NCBI GenBank assembly: GCA_004151065.3 | Contig: NWUY0300020105.1 | Location: 1-23,894 of the forward strand | From: Larix sibirica | Taxonomy: Eukaryota; Streptophyta; Pinopsida; Pinales; Pinaceae | Direction: 5' to 3' | Length of the DNA stretch: 23,894 nt | Part shown: positions 8,856-16,729 of the stretch, piece by piece | Layout: each line of letters starts with the position of its first letter | Numbering within the stretch: the first letter of the stretch is position 1 | The notes under the pieces: model-generated | The model's input: only the letters and a program-made list of their open reading frames with translations | Told to the model about the DNA's origin: nothing | Database searches by the model: none | Translations under genes and position numbers: made by a program

Positions 8856-9689
8856 TCAGATATAGCATGGTGATCCAAAGAAGCTGTATCTCCACGTGTT
8901 TTGGATTAAGTCCATGAGATTCCCATCGTGAAGCCATAGAGAGTTGAAATGAAACGGAATAGGATCAAGTTTATCCGGGGAAACCAGGGTCAGGCAAATT
9001 GGTTTGTGATCAGAGACAACAGAGGGAAGGGTATGAGCAACAGGAAGAAGGTCTTTCCAGAGGAAGGAGGAGCTAACCAGGAATATATCCAGTCTTGCTG
9101 CTATATGTCCAATACCAGCTCTTCTGTTACTCCAGGTGAATTTTCCTTTTTTCATATCTATGTCCAGCAAATCCAAATCAAGGATTAAATCCTCCAGCCT
9201 TTCTCCATACGGATCCCTAAACCTCGAACCACCATGCTTTTCTTGCTGATTTTTAGTGGCATTGAAATCCCCCGCGATGATTACATCTTTTCCTTGAAGA
9301 TCATCTTTTAAAATTGACAGATCCTCCCAAAAGGTGTCTTTATCCCTGTAATGTGTTGGGCCATACACATTGCAAATGTAGGTTGAGGGATGACTGTTTT
9401 TTTCCTGGATTTCGAGGAGTAGCCAGTGATGAATTTCTTTAGTAGATTTTATCAAGAGGTTGCTAGATATAAACGTAGCAATACCTATAGAGGCTCCTTT
9501 AGAGATTTGGGATTTTCCATGACAGTCCTTCCAGAATAAACGTGAAAGCGCTAGAGCCTCCATGTCTTGCATTTTTATCTCCTGAATTAGGAGCAAGTCT
9601 GTTTTTTCCAATCTTATCATTTCTCTTAGGGATTCTACTTTGCTAGATCCCCCCATACCCCTACAATTACAGGAGACAACTTTAATCAT
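8856..9689 (-). pseudogene. endonuclease domain (N terminus of ORF2) of LINE-A
   Basis: An AP-endonuclease-like domain that nicks target DNA to prime reverse transcription. The 277-residue frame is open and carries the full motif set: C-N-C-R-G-M-G near residue 7, I-Q-E-I-K (catalytic Glu), V-Y-G-P, A-G-D-F-N-A (Asp and Asn), G-K-F-T-W-S-N, A-R-L-D-I-F-L and V-S-D-H-K-P-I (Asp-His). The start is the ATG at 9687-9689, which overlaps the ORF1 stop as ATGA. It ends at a TGA (8856-8858), after which the same frame carries on, so the stop is a mutation and not the natural end. This domain alone looks intact. Confidence 0.92.
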
Positions 9690-11033
9690 TTCTTAGTAGC
9701 TTGAGACCTTGCTCGAGGTCTTCCTTTCGGTTTTGCTCCTTCGTGATTTTTGGTGCTTTGAAGAAGTTTCGTTTCTTCTATACTTTTCTGTCTTCCCAAT
9801 TCTAATTCCCTTTCTACTTCCTGCTCACGATGGTATCTATGAGATTTACTCCCTCTTGTATTTGGGATCAAAATGACATCTTGTAGATCCAGAGACTCCT
9901 GCGACGATGAGTGTTCAGGGGAGAAGAGCCGCGGCATAACTTTGCTTTTCTTTATCTTGTCTGCCCAGGTGCCTCCAGGGGTTGTTGTTTCCTCCATGAT
10001 CGCATCTGTCATTTCCTTTTGGGGGGAGGGAGTAGGAGTATCGATGGAAATGTGAGATGCACCCGCTGCAGGTTCTGTCTCTCTGTTAACCTGGGATGGA
10101 ATTTTCCCTTCCTCCATAGGCAAGGATTGACATTGGTTACTGGTTGTTGCTTCTATCCCCTCCTGCAACCTTTTTTTATTTTTTATTTTTTATTTATTTT
10201 TATCTGTTTGTGTTCCATTTGCTGAGGGCGGTGGTTGTGTAGCTTTCCTCCCCCTCTTAGCTTGCTTCCATCCTTCCTCAGGGTTTTTCTCATGTGTTTC
10301 TTGGACAGTTTTCGGGCAATTTTTAACAAAGTGACCATACTTGTGACATTTCTTGCATTTAAACGGTAGTTCCTCGTAATCAACTTTCTGCATGTGCTCC
10401 CATCCATCCATTTGCAAGTTCACCACTTCTGGCAACCCTTTTTCTAAGTCAACTTCCACACAAATTTGAGCGCAGGAACACAGTTTTCCTTTGGGTTCAG
10501 CCTTGTCGATGTAAGTGCTAAGGGTGTTACCAATTGCTAGAAGAGTTTCATCATTCCAACAATGAAGAGGAAGATGGGGGAGGTGAACCCATACTGGACA
10601 GCTGAGGGAAGATCCCTTTCTGGGCCAAATGATAAGCTCCATCGGTTTAAGTAGAGGCCATGAGTGCCCAAGAAATACAGACCGCTTTTGAAGATTAAGT
10701 CTCTATCTTCTTTATGTTCAAACAAGAAGGTAAAGAAACCCTTACCACAAAAATAGTGCTGTAAACCCTCGGAGATCAAAGGCATCCAATTTTGTTGATC
10801 CAGTCATCCATTGTTTTGGGAGATGGCCAAATCCCTGTAAATTTCCCTATTAGACCTCTCTCGCTTAGGGCTATTGCTTTCAATCTTGAAGCTGCAGATG
10901 TGATCTGGATTCGGGGAGCGGTCGTTCTTTTGACGAAGGCTTCGCTGGATGAAGAGTAGGAAGACGACGGCGGTGGAGTTGATGCTACCAAAGCTTGGAA
11001 GGCATCATCAAGGCGACGTCGGCGTTCCTCCAA
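9686..11033 (-). pseudogene. ORF1 of LINE-A (DUF4283 plus zinc knuckle)
   Basis: An RNA-binding, gag-like protein that coats LINE RNA. The sense begins near 11033, where TTG stands in a place suited to ATG (T-G-G-A-G-G context), and a stop precedes it in frame. The DUF4283-type fold follows (G-K-F-T-G-I-W-P-S, then G-K-G-F-F-T-F-L-F and V-W-V-H-L-P-H-L-P-L), spread over three frames with breaks near 10780 and 10600. A CCHC knuckle, C-K-K-C-H-K-Y-G-H-F-V-K-N-C, lies at 10316-10357. The tail is Pro/Ser/Thr-rich, then basic, ending K-K at 9686. One TAA (10188-10190) interrupts the tail inside an A-rich TAAAAAA-like tract; the same frame resumes after it. Confidence 0.88.
10188..10190 (-). other. 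in-frame TAA in the ORF1 A-rich tract
   Basis: The stop falls in a simple A/T repeat at 10171-10200 (minus strand: AAATAAATAAAAAATAAAAA). The reading frame is the same before and after, so removing this stop alone would rejoin the two halves. Confidence 0.8.
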
Positions 11034-11259
11034 GTTTGGTTAGAAGGGAGGGTCCATCTTCGCTCACGGGGGACCAAGGAGAGCTCGAGGTCCTGCGGCC
11101 TGGACGCCACAGGAAAGCACCAGAGCCCTAGTAGGCTCACGCGGATGGAACCCTAGCATTGAACATTTTTTCCGACAAATTTTCAACAACCCTATGTTAG
11201 AAATGGGGACTCAAGCAAATTATGTATCTCATGCTCCACTTCTCTCTTAGGTTCCCTTT
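11034..11259 (-). promoter_or_regulatory. 5' leader of LINE-A (putative internal promoter)
   Basis: About 225 bp between the 5' target-site duplication and ORF1, richer in G+C than the flanking LTR. It has a tiny upstream reading frame (ATGGACCCTCCC then TAA). LINEs carry their promoter in this region; no specific element could be identified, so promoter function is inferred from position. Confidence 0.4.
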
Positions 11260-11277
11260 AAAGAAGTTTAAATGTTT
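11260..11277. repeat. 18-bp target-site duplication of LINE-A, 5'-side copy
   Basis: This is the exact partner of 4107-4124. It fixes the 5' end of LINE-A at about 11259 and shows that the whole 7.1-kb block, including the extra downstream ORF, integrated as one unit. Confidence 0.93.
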
Positions 11278-12103
11278 ATAATGAAGTCTAAATTCAACAT
11301 TGTTCATTTTTACAAATATCTTGGGCCAATAATGAGTGGTATTTGTTTTTATTTTACAAGAATTGGAATAATATGAGTTGCATGTGAAATACCATGGGTT
11401 GAATTAGTAAGGAATTTTTCATTACATTCCATGCATTGGAAAGATTGGTAATTGTTATCCTAATTAATTTATGTGAACCCTAGTGCGTAGTTCCTAAGAC
11501 AATTCTTACTATGCAGTTAGTAAGTTTAAATGAATATGTTGGAATATTGTTTTTCCTTGTCATAATAATATGGAAATTACATAAATTGAAAATTGTCTAT
11601 GTATATAGCTATAATTGTGTTTGTTCCATTTATGTGAGCCATACTGCATAGTTTTTAAGAAAGTTCTTAATGCACAATTCTTACGATGCAGTTCCTAATA
11701 TAGTGTTTTACTGCGCACATCGCAGTTCTCAACAAAATGTTTACTGTGTAGTTCTCAGGATTGAATTTATAATGAAAAGTTTGGAAATGTTGCCTTCCCA
11801 GACTTAGTTTATTTTTGGTCTGGTAATGTATATTAATAGAAAATATATTATGAAGTATAAAAGGGTGCAAATTCATATGTGTTAAATATGTGGCACCTGG
11901 AAATGCATATGCTTCCACAATTATGCATAAAATTATTATGTATGTAGGCATGTGAATATGGGTTTCACACAATATTTTAAGCTTCCGCTAAATGCTTATA
12001 TTTGTTATGCATTGTTATAAAAATGCATATAAGCATTATGTATGTAATATTTTAGGAAAAAAATTAGTGTGTTTTAAGTCTAGTTTAAAGAAGGGTGCGT
12101 TAC
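11278..12103 (+). other. distal part of LTR-1, no gene
   Basis: The continuation of LTR-1 right of LINE-A. It contains recurring variants of an ACTGC-AGTTCTTA/TGCAGTTC phrase between about 11480 and 11760, suggesting an old short-period array. No coding potential is supported; the minus-strand frame at 11667-11972 looks like chance. Confidence 0.45.
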
Positions 12104-12104
12104 A

Positions 12105-12109
12105 AGAAC
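12105..12109. repeat. target-site duplication of LTR-1, right copy (imperfect)
   Basis: AGAAC follows the CA terminus and pairs with ATAAC at 2502-2506 with one mismatch. Confidence 0.4.
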
Positions 12110-12608
12110 ACGGATTTTACAATAGCTCAAATTTGACCCCCCCAAACCCCAACGAAATAAATCCCTCCTACAATCTAAGATATTCTTTTGTGTAAGGTCC
12201 CATCTTTACCTACTTAACAAAACATAAAGAAACAAAGGTCCCATTGGGCATTAGGACTCATTTTTCTAATTAACTATGATTAAAATCATCTCACATATGT
12301 AAATATAATCATAAAGGTGTGAAGGTAAATATAATACCATGAATCCCAAGTTGTCAAAAGACTTATACAATCCATCAATTTCACAACATGGAATTAACAC
12401 AAGAAATAATGGACAAACATAAGGAATAAGTAACTTCATACTTGGAATGCATTACTCTTAAATATTTTTATATTGTATGCAACCAAGCATATGAGTAGAA
12501 ATCATGGAAACAATCTCTACATTAACATAATACTATTGTTTATAATCATACTTAGACAAATGCCTATATTTCTAAATCAAAAGGAAAAATGTATACGTTA
12601 AAGCTTCA

Positions 12609-12895
12609 ACCATTAGGGAATTTAATCAAACACTTTGCATGCATGAAAGCTATAGCCAATGAGGCATTTAGTCATACACTTTGCATACATGAGAGCTACA
12701 TCAATTGAGGCCTTTAATTGAACACATTGCATGCATGCAACTACAACCATTGATGAATTTAATCAAACACTTTGTATCCATGAAACCTACAACCATTGAG
12801 GCATTTAATCAAAGATTTTGCATGCATGAAATCTACATCCATTGAGGTATTTATTCAAACACATTTCATGCATGGAATCTATAGCCATTGAGACG
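12609..12895. repeat. about 47-bp tandem repeat, six diverged copies
   Basis: The unit resembles CCATTGAGGCATTTAATCAA followed by ACACTTTGCATGCATGAAATCTACAA. Six successive copies with substitutions fill about 280 bp. Divergence among copies is clear, so the array is old. Confidence 0.85.
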
Positions 12896-12934
12896 TTTGC
12901 AACAAACACTTTGATGGAAAACTAATATAGTTCA

Positions 12935-13220
12935 TTAAGGACTTAAAACAAACACTTTGATAGCAAACCAGTATATCTCTTAAGGCATTAAAACAAACAC
13001 TTTTTAGGCATTAAATCTAAAACCATGTCTATTACCATAATTCAGTAAGGGGTTTGGTAATGGTTTGCATTAAAAACAAAATTCCTTGAGGACTTAAAAC
13101 AAACACTTTGATAGCAAACCAACATAGCTCTCAAGGAATTAAAACAAACACTTTGAGAGCATTAAATCTACAACCATGTCTATTACCATAATTCAGTAAG
13201 GGGTTTGGTAATGATTTGCA
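12935..13220. repeat. direct duplication of about 135 bp, 151-bp offset
   Basis: The copies run from 12935 to 13069 and from 13086 to 13220. Both begin TTAAGGACTT/TTGAGGACTT, contain CTTTGATAGCAAACCA, and end CAGTAAGGGGTTTGGTAATG(G/A)TTTGCA. The ACACTTTG phrase is shared with the neighbouring 47-bp array, suggesting a common origin. Confidence 0.9.
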
Positions 13221-14434
13221 AGGTTGCATAGTCAAACCCCAGGACAATCCCTATTGCCTACGGAAATTTGGAAAACTATCCAGATAATGAAATATGATTC
13301 TAAAAACACTTTTTTTGAAATCAAATTAGGGGTTCTAGGGGAATAAGGGATGGATAATCCCTGAAGTTGCTCTAAAACACAACATAATGGTCTCAAAACT
13401 CAATTTTCTAAAGCTATAATAACTAAAACCTCTAAGAGTTGTTTGCACAATTTTTCAAACACATGGAATGCAAGGTATCCATTACAATCATAACTAAGAG
13501 AATACCATCAAGAATTTCACAATTATCTATTAAATCTTTACAAATACCACTAGTAATGAAATTACATACTATGGACATAATTCCCTTCATAAGAAGAAAT
13601 TAAAAACAAGGAATAACAATTTTGATAAACCTTTTTGCATGCCCTCACGAAATGCTTTTGCTTCTTTCAAGGAGAAATATGTAGAATGAGGCAAAGACTA
13701 CAAGAACAACGAGGAATTTTAGCTCCAACAACAGATCATTTTCCTTTAATCCCTACATAATGTTTTACTTCCACATATGCCATACAAATGGTCTGGTTAC
13801 CTAAAATGTTAGTTGAAAATGAAATTTACTAAATACTCAATAATTAACCACATATTTATAATGTTTTCATCTAGCAACTCAGGGCAATTTTTAAGGAAAT
13901 ATGAAATTATTTCATATAGATGAATAACATTATGCATCAAACTATACAAACTGAAAATTACACCTGAAACTCAATTAATTTGCTCTCTTTCGAACAACTC
14001 CACTTGCCAACTCCAAAGACCAACCGATTTTCCACCCAACCTTATCTCCCTAAAACCCCTGAGCTTTATGAGCTCACAATGTGCCCAATTCAACAATAAA
14101 GAGATCACATGAAAACTGAAGAAGACAATTTTCTCTTCCTCTCAACACCACTCAATTCTAAATCAATCGGCTAAGCTAACAAAAATATATAGTTTAGAAA
14201 TTCTAGTGCTATTTCATCATCATCTAGTTGCTCTCCTCTTCTCTCCTCATACCATGGGGGTCCTTATGCATTTATAGCTTTGAGATGGGTGACACTTCAA
14301 CTTCTCATGGATTTTTTTGATAATAAATTGAAATATTTTGTATTATTCACCATGCTCTCTAGAGGTGGCAATCCCACATTTTTTTTAGTTAAATAATTTA
14401 TTATCCTAATATTCACCATCCCCATGTGTCATTT
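13221..14434. other. no supported gene; interior of candidate LTR-2
   Basis: AT-rich sequence with no open frame of interest on either strand. It holds the minus-strand TATA-like site listed separately. Confidence 0.5.
14269..14279 (-). promoter_or_regulatory. TATA-like box in candidate LTR-2
   Basis: The minus strand reads GCTATAAATGC, a good plant TATA-box match, followed by C- and GA-rich sequence. It would mark the U3/R boundary of LTR-2. Another minus-strand AATATAAAAG occurs near 16040, so which one was used, if any, is unknown. Confidence 0.35.
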
Positions 14435-14445
14435 TTAGGTAATTT
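14435..14445. repeat. target-site duplication of the 1.4-kb element, 3'-side copy
   Basis: TTAGGTAATTT occurs here and again at 15866-15876. It could extend to 14 bases with one mismatch. It abuts the element's poly(A), seen as T-rich sequence on the plus strand. Confidence 0.7.
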
Positions 14446-14709
14446 AATTTTTTTTTGTAAGCTACAAATATCTATTAAATAGTACAAGTCAAAATTACAT
14501 ACCACAGGTCTTGTAATGGTGGTCTGAGAGTGCCGAACCACTAGCTCAATAAAACAGAGGGATCAAAATGGATATAACAGAGGTTTCCATCCTTCCAACA
14601 AGTACACAAATAGTCATGATGTTCAGGTGAAAACCTATGGCTGTGAAATCCCGTATAAAAACTACTGGAATACACAAAAAAAGAGATCAAACTAAGACTG
14701 TCCAGAACC

Positions 14710-15492
14710 TTATTTGCTTACTGTTGCGTCATTGGGGGGGATTTCTTCCAGAATAGGACAACTGAAATTATCTTCCTCTGTAGCTTCTTGGGCCGAATTT
14801 TTAACAGGATGGGGAGCCACTTTGCGCCATGGCAGTGTAGTCTTCTCTGTGTCATCCCGAACGTGCTTGGATGCTAGCTTCCCGATGGTGGAAGGGATGG
14901 GAAAAGCGTGAATGGCTATCTCCTTTCCACGCGTATCAAGGAGCGACAGAGTCCTATCACCTCCCCCAGCTGCCATTGAATTGTCCAAACCGCCACCCGG
15001 ACCAATGCTGCTACCACCACCTGCATGGCTGCTTACCCCAGCATGACTTCCGCCGACCCAACTCCCCCCAGCATGAATGCCGTCGATTTGACTGCCACCA
15101 CCATGGCTACCACTTGCGAGGTTCCTGCCTGGATTGCTGCCCCTAGTGAAGTTCTGGCCCTCGAAGATGGATTCCAAAGAGCAAGACAGACCATCTAGAG
15201 AGGTCGTGTGAGCTTTCAGAGACTGAGTGATTTCTCTGGCTCTGTCCCAATTGGCCTTCTTGTTTTCCATGAGGGATCCCAACATGTTTTTGACAAGCCA
15301 ATAATGGTTGATGCATCCATAATTATTCCTTGAAGAAAGGTGTTCAGACAGCAGACGAGGTTCCCAATTGTCGATCATCAGGCGAACCGGGATGGATACG
15401 CCTTCTCCATAGCCCTATGAGGAAGCAAAATCATGTTGACCTTCTGCGCGACCAGTTCTCTCTTTGCATGGCCTGCCTTTCTGTTTAGACAT
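14710..15492 (-). pseudogene. glycine-rich ORF of the 1.4-kb element, one in-frame stop
   Basis: Starting at the ATG at 15490-15492, the frame encodes a basic start (M-S-K-Q-K-G-R-P-C-K-E), meets a TAG at 15415-15417, and continues in the same frame to TAA at 14710. That gives about 260 codons with a single interruption. After the stop come a Trp/Leu/Asn-rich helical segment (about 15390-15160), then a low-complexity Gly/Ser/His region with repeated H-A-G-G and G-G-S units (about 15130-14980), then an acidic C terminus with P-W-R-K-V-A-P. The frame stays open upstream to 15762, so an earlier ATG at 15760-15762 is possible. I recognise no family. The poly(A) and duplication suggest a retrocopy of a spliced transcript or a small retroelement protein. 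Confidence 0.5.
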
Positions 15493-15865
15493 GGATCCCA
15501 AAATCCAGGAGCCACGACCAGGCATCAAATACATGGCCCACGATGAGTTGCAGAGACCTGCGACTGTTCGAGCGGGAATTACCTGGGAAAACACATAGAA
15601 AATGCAGAGCACCCTTCTGCCCTGCTGCTTTAACCTGAGCCCATGGGACGCCATGGCCATTACATGAGCGAACTTCAAGTCGCTGGTACGAGGAGAGCCG
15701 AAGCAAGCTGGCTGTTGCGACATAGGAATACTGTGTGGAGAGAGCAGGGGTGGAGATCCCATAGCTCATAAATTACCGTCACCTCCTCCGCCACCAAGGA
15801 GTCTAGTAGCCTGGAAGGAGGTGGGGTTGCCACGTGTCGTGGGCCCAGAGACACCCACATCCGGG
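15493..15865 (-). promoter_or_regulatory. 5' part of the 1.4-kb element, G-box present
   Basis: A relatively G+C-rich leader, open in more than one minus-strand frame because of composition. CACGTG lies at 15831-15836, about 30 bases from the 5' end, where an internal promoter of a retroposed element could act. Promoter function is inference. Confidence 0.3.
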
Positions 15866-15876
15866 TTAGGTAATTT
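15866..15876. repeat. target-site duplication of the 1.4-kb element, 5'-side copy
   Basis: This is the partner of 14435-14445, identical over 11 bases. It places the 5' end of the inserted element at about 15865. Confidence 0.7.
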
Positions 15877-16423
15877 CATATTATTCATTATTGATAATTA
15901 AATATTTCATCTTTTTTGTGTGAAAATAATATTTAAGTTAAAATCCCCTCAAAAGTGGGTAAATTTTGGAGTTAAATTAATTCAAGGTTTAACCTAAGTG
16001 GTATTACCTAGTTCATGTATGCCCTTGAGTGGTGCTTTTATATTGGAGAATGGAGATTCCACACACCTATTGGGAACCTCTACAGACTTATTAGGACTCC
16101 ATGTCTTTTCGTTGTACTTATGAATCATTTGTCCTAGCTATAGATTAACGACCCCACACCCTAATGAAGATCAAAGACAAGATTTGATAACTATGGTTTG
16201 AAGGGGGTCCTAACAGTGTTTAGATTTGAAAACTATGGTTTGAAAAAGAGGCCAAGTTTTACCTATAACCATGTCCTCTCCTTTACAAGGTTTCTATGGT
16301 CTTATGGCTTGTAAGAATACACAATAAAGAAATGCCTGGAACAAAGAATTACTAGATATGTTGGAGGCTAGTTCAAGTCAATCCATTCAATGAGAGTCAT
16401 GGAAAATGGCCAAATATCATTGA
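15877..16423. other. no supported gene
   Basis: The stretch up to 16215 is the remaining edge of candidate LTR-2. From 16216 to 16423 no feature is seen except a 22-bp near-repeat: GATTTG(A/T) followed by AACTATGGTTTGAA at 16181-16202 and again at 16223-16244, straddling the proposed LTR end. Confidence 0.45.
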
Positions 16424-16451
16424 ATATCTATCTATCTATCTATATATATAT
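16424..16451. repeat. (TATC)n-(TA)n microsatellite at the LINE-B 5' edge
   Basis: TATC repeats pass into TA repeats just before the sequence changes character at about 16452, where LINE-B seems to start. Confidence 0.85.
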
Positions 16452-16729
16452 GACGATGGAGCTCTGCGGTGAGAAGGTGCAGGTGAAGGTTGCAAAGCCC
16501 TGAATGAGTCTTTTATGATCGTTTGTTTAAATATAGTCAACCGACGAATCTTTCCTCTCTCTCTTTGTCAACAACCTTTTTAGCCCTCGCTAAATTAGCT
16601 CTGCGATCCCGTACCTCCGTCCTTTTTCGGTTGATAGATCCCTATTTTCCTTTCGCCGAGCTCGCCTTGCGTTCCCATTCCCCAGTCATTTCCTTTCGTA
16701 AGCCTTTGTACCTTTTCCCTGTAATCACA

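Larger units (their letters stand above)
4125..11259 (-). mobile_element. LINE-A: near full-length plant L1-type retrotransposon
   Basis: About 7.1 kb on the minus strand. In the element's 5'-to-3' order it has a 5' leader, ORF1 (DUF4283-type plus CCHC knuckle), ORF2 (endonuclease, reverse transcriptase, zf-RVT, RNase H), an additional ORF, a 3' untranslated region and an A-rich tail. A perfect 18-bp target-site duplication flanks it. Plant L1 elements with a C-terminal RNase H are an established class. The usual length is about 6-7 kb, so the copy is not 5'-truncated. At least four frameshifts and several in-frame stops break the genes, so it is inactive. It sits inside LTR-1 and is therefore younger than LTR-1. 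Confidence 0.93.
2507..12104 (+). mobile_element. candidate solo LTR (Ty3/gypsy-like), split by LINE-A
   Basis: The left end reads TGTAACACCCC at 2507 and the right end reads GTTACA, finishing at 12104. Together they give a perfect 6-bp terminal inverted repeat with the canonical TG...CA ends. The flanking five bases are ATAAC (2502-2506) and AGAAC (12105-12109), a target-site duplication with one mismatch. Removing LINE-A and one copy of its duplication leaves about 2445 bp. TGTAACACCCC is a frequent LTR start in plant Ty3/gypsy elements (family knowledge). No primer-binding site or gag-pol follows either end, so a solo LTR fits best. The orientation is inferred from the ACACCCC start. No second copy exists in the window to align against, so the boundaries rest on termini only. 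Confidence 0.55.
14446..15865 (-). mobile_element. 1.4-kb poly(A)-ended retroposed element in LTR-2
   Basis: About 1420 bp on the minus strand, flanked by an 11-bp direct repeat and ending in a short A tract (ACAAAAAAAAAATT). The interior is clearly richer in G+C than the surrounding LTR. It has a leader of about 370 bp, a long ORF and a 3' untranslated region of about 260 bp, but no reverse transcriptase. Poly(A) plus target-site duplication is the mark of LINE-driven retroposition. It may be a retrocopy of a host mRNA, a non-autonomous element family, or a 5'-truncated LINE bearing only a 3' ORF. By eye it shares no clear sequence with the LINE-A 3' end. Confidence 0.7.
12191..16215 (-). 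mobile_element. candidate second LTR, minus strand, split by the 1.4-kb element
   Basis: The plus-strand left edge is TGTAAGGTCCC at 12191. The right edge, read on the minus strand from 16215, is TGTTAGGACCC. These match at 9 of 11 bases as terminal inverted repeats with TG...CA ends. Removing the nested element and one duplication copy leaves about 2.59 kb, close to LTR-1. On the minus strand it has a TATA-like CTATAAATG (14269-14279) and long tandem arrays downstream of it, a common LTR layout. No 5-bp target-site duplication is seen (TTTTG against GTGTT) and no primer-binding site. The boundaries are provisional, and a fragment of a larger element is possible. Confidence 0.4.

Noticed and set aside
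12609-13220. Repeats resembling a CRISPR array
   Set aside because: Units are contiguous and diverged without unique spacers, lie in a plant LTR, and have no cas genes nearby.
14714-15146. Plus-strand open frames in the 1.4-kb element
   Set aside because: They are antisense to the longer minus-strand ORF and arise from its glycine-rich, G+C-rich composition. Poly(A) polarity supports the minus strand.
12186-16220. 5-bp target-site duplication for candidate LTR-2
   Set aside because: The flanks TTTTG and GTGTT match at only two of five bases.
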